A DNA stretch of 6,193 bases. It comes from Elusimicrobiota bacterium. GTDB lineage: Bacteria > Elusimicrobiota > Elusimicrobia > UBA1565 > UBA9628. The stretch is taken from assembly GCA_016194625.1 (NCBI GenBank), contig JACQBB010000150.1, positions 1 through 6,193 of the forward strand. The letters are read 5' to 3'. The notes below the pieces were generated by a model. It was not told the origin of the DNA. It ran no database searches and saw only the letters and a program-made list of their open reading frames with translations. Below, piece after piece: positions 5,184 to 6,193 of the stretch. Both the position numbers and the translations under genes were made by a program. Each line of letters opens with the position of its first letter. Within the stretch, counting starts at the first letter, position 1.

Positions 5184-5806
5184 TCGAAACCCCCTGGGAC
5201 GCCGCCAAAAATCTGCCAAGAATCCGGGCGGACCGACCGGATCATCCTCGAAAATCAGCCAAAAATCCGAGGATCCGGGAGCTGCCGGAACGAGCCAAAA
5301 AAACCATGAAAGGAACCCAAGGGTAGGAGGCCGGAAAACCAGGCAGATTCCCGGGGATCCGGGCCGGACCGGGGGCCCCCCGAAAAAACCATGAAAGGAC
5401 CCTGGGGTCGGAGGCCGAAAAACCAGCCAAAAAATCGGGCCCCCACCCCTGGGTAGATGAGGGCCAAAAAAACCATCAAAGACCCCAAGGGTACGAGGCC
5501 GGAAAACCAGGCAAGATCCCGGGACTCCGGGGGTGGCCCGGGGGCTGCCGAAAAAACCATGAAAGGACCCCTGGGTCGGAGGCCGAAAAACCAGGCAAGA
5601 GATCAGGGATCAGGGGGCGGACCGGGGGCGTCCGAAAAAACCATCGGACCGAAAACACCGGAAGGAGGGAACGGACCGAAAAAACCAGGGAAGGGAACGG
5701 GGAGGCGGGAGGGGTCGAAAAAGACCAAGGAAGGGGCGGCGGGGGCCGGCCGAAAAAACCGTCGGACCCGGCCGGGCGCCGGATCCGGGAAAAAGGGAGG
5801 AAGACC
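5184..5806. repeat. Satellite-like tandem array with nested 34/50, 84 and 168-bp periods
   Basis: The array is built from degenerate subunits beginning (G)CCGAAAAAACCA. Taking the CC of the A-run/CC word as anchor, subunits fall at 5304, 5339, 5389, 5423, 5473, 5507, 5557, 5591 and 5641. The spacings alternate 34-35 and 50 nt, so the monomer is 84 bp (A subunit CCATGAAAGG..., B subunit CCAGGCAAG...). Neighbouring monomers differ and alternate copies match: 5304 with 5473 (AAGGGTA-GAGGCCGG), 5389 with 5557 (GGGTCGGAGGCCGAAAAACC), and the B subunits near 5255 with 5423 (CAGCCAAAAA, ending GCCAAAAAAACC). The true unit is therefore about 168 bp. Older, eroded subunits lie at 5190, 5212 and 5255. 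After 5641 the spacing decays (44, 40, 34) into purine-rich simple sequence. The + strand is very poor in T. Frames through the array have no credible protein. It resembles neither CRISPR (no constant repeat with unrelated spacers) nor a known IS. Confidence 0.8.
5688..5714 (+). other. G-quadruplex motif in the degenerate end of the array
   Basis: Five G-runs lie in 27 nt: GGG 5688-5690, GGG 5693-5695, GGGG 5699-5702, GGG 5707-5709 and GGGG 5711-5714, with loops of 2, 3, 4 and 1 nt. This satisfies the usual three-tetrad, short-loop definition on the + strand, with one spare run. A second, looser motif (GGG 5860-5862, GGG 5868-5870, G5 5875-5879, GGG 5883-5885) lies opposite the Pro-rich codons of the small membrane protein. 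Confidence 0.6.
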
Positions 5807-5827
5807 GGACTCAAAAACGGGAGGTAT

Positions 5828-5842
5828 GACCGCGAGGCGGTC
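5828..5842 (-). terminator. Hairpin after the small membrane protein gene
   Basis: GACCGC (5828-5833) pairs with GCGGTC (5837-5842) around a 3-nt loop, 10 nt beyond the stop codon of the minus-strand gene. Read on the minus strand, the stem is followed by ATACCTCCC and only then by TTTTT (5812-5816), so the U-tract is displaced by about 11 nt. Leaky termination into the repeat array is possible. Confidence 0.35.
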
Positions 5843-5852
5843 TAAAACACCG

Positions 5853-6119
5853 TCAGGACGGGACGGAGGGCGGAGGGGGCGCGGGAGGCAGGAAGAGACC
5901 GACGCCGATCGCGGCGTACCCCCCCAGGATCAGGAAGGGCGAGAGGGACGCGGCCCAGTTGCGGCCGAGCGCGTCGGCGCGGGAGAGCACGGCGAAGCCG
6001 ACCAGCACGAGGGCTCCCCCCGCCATCACGAGGAGCTTCCCTCGGGGCGACAGGGCCTCCGAGGGAGGCGGGAGCGCGGGGACCTTCTCTTTCCGGGTCT
6101 TTTTATCGTTCTTGCCCAT
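5853..6119 (-). CDS. Small two-TM membrane protein, DUF3098-like in layout
   Basis: This 88-residue protein has a Lys-rich, clearly cytoplasmic N-terminus (MGKNDKKTRKEK), a Pro-rich linker and two hydrophobic helices: about 29-46 (LLVMAGGALVLVGFAVLS) and about 57-77 (ASLSPFLILGGYAAIGVGLF), joined by a short RADALGRNW loop. It ends in a Pro-rich tail (78-88, PPAPPPPSVPS). Two short helices with a small loop and an SP motif leading into the second helix resemble DUF3098-type proteins, but the match is by general layout only and the function is unknown. The gene follows the stop codon of an upstream frame by 8 nt, with AGGGGGAG overlapping that stop as ribosome site, so it looks like a downstream cistron of an operon running leftward. 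The Pro-rich tail is encoded by a C-rich run and may be of low constraint. Confidence 0.72.
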   Translation of the reverse strand: MGKNDKKTRKEKVPALPPPSEALSPRGKLLVMAGGALVLVGFAVLSRADALGRNWAASLSPFLILGGYAAIGVGLFLPPAPPPPSVPS

Positions 6120-6127
6120 GTCTCCCC

Positions 6128-6193
6128 CTACAGCTCCGCCGCGTCGAGATCCTTCAAGGTCTCCCGCCGCCGGACCAGGCGGGCTTTCCCCCC
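6128..6193 (-). CDS. C-terminal end of an upstream gene (partial)
   Basis: On the minus strand an open frame enters at the window edge and ends at TAG 6130-6128, giving GGKARLVRRRETLKDLDAAEL. A charged, helical C-terminus, a tight 8-nt gap to the next ATG and a ribosome site overlapping the stop codon make a real gene end likely. At 21 residues the product cannot be identified. Confidence 0.5.
   Translation of the reverse strand, partial: GGKARLVRRRETLKDLDAAEL

Noticed and set aside
4931..5326. A 131-codon + frame overlapping the end of the winged-helix gene
   Set aside because: It starts inside that gene, has no ribosome site, runs into the repeat array and yields a Lys/Arg-rich peptide without recognisable features.
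5184..5806. CRISPR array
   Set aside because: There are no near-identical short repeats separated by unrelated spacers; the whole 84-bp unit is repeated and degenerate, and no cas gene is near.
5242..5814. Minus-strand open frames through the array with a 28-residue period (WFFG..., GFPASYPWG...)
   Set aside because: 84 bp is a multiple of three, so any stop-free frame stays open through the array. Frames shift between copies (85 versus 84 bp), starts lack ribosome sites, and the peptide is Pro/Phe/Gly-rich without a known repeat fold.

Overview
The window looks like chromosomal DNA of a GC-rich, Gram-negative (diderm) bacterium. It carries two outer-membrane beta-barrel proteins with Sec signal peptides and C-terminal Phe residues, and it shows strong GC3 codon use. 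The barrel proteins resemble alginate-export-type porins. From memory, the overall style (short extended -10 promoters abutting start codons, this porin type) resembles Elusimicrobiota, but that assignment is inference and nothing here proves it.

Layout: (1) 1-810, a single-pass membrane TPR protein of the YfgM/TPR_21 type, followed by a strong hairpin. (2) 828-2466, a major porin with a good sigma70 promoter, a structured leader of about 130 nt, a Shine-Dalgarno start and a textbook terminator. (3) 2466-3844, a second porin-like protein whose extended -10 sits on the U-tract of that terminator and almost touches its ATG. (4) 3845-4345, about 500 bp with no convincing gene. (5) 4346-5136, a winged-helix DNA-binding protein whose promoter is studded with four copies of GACATATG and is probably leaderless. 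The last ~75 codons have aberrant codon use. (6) 5184-5806, a non-coding, purine-rich satellite-like tandem array with nested periodicity (34/50 to 84 to 168 bp), with a G-quadruplex motif in its degenerate tail. (7) 5853-6193 on the minus strand, a small two-TM membrane protein preceded by the last codons of an upstream gene, 8 nt apart, as in an operon.

How the parts relate: the two porins are probably distant paralogues with different expression signals. The winged-helix protein probably regulates its own promoter through the GACATATG sites. The satellite array lies between two convergent units (the winged-helix gene on + and the small membrane gene on -) and could be transcribed from either side. 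The most unusual elements are the higher-order repeat array, the operator cluster and the run of TGN-extended -10 promoters placed directly at start codons. No established mobile system, CRISPR array, tRNA or rRNA was seen.
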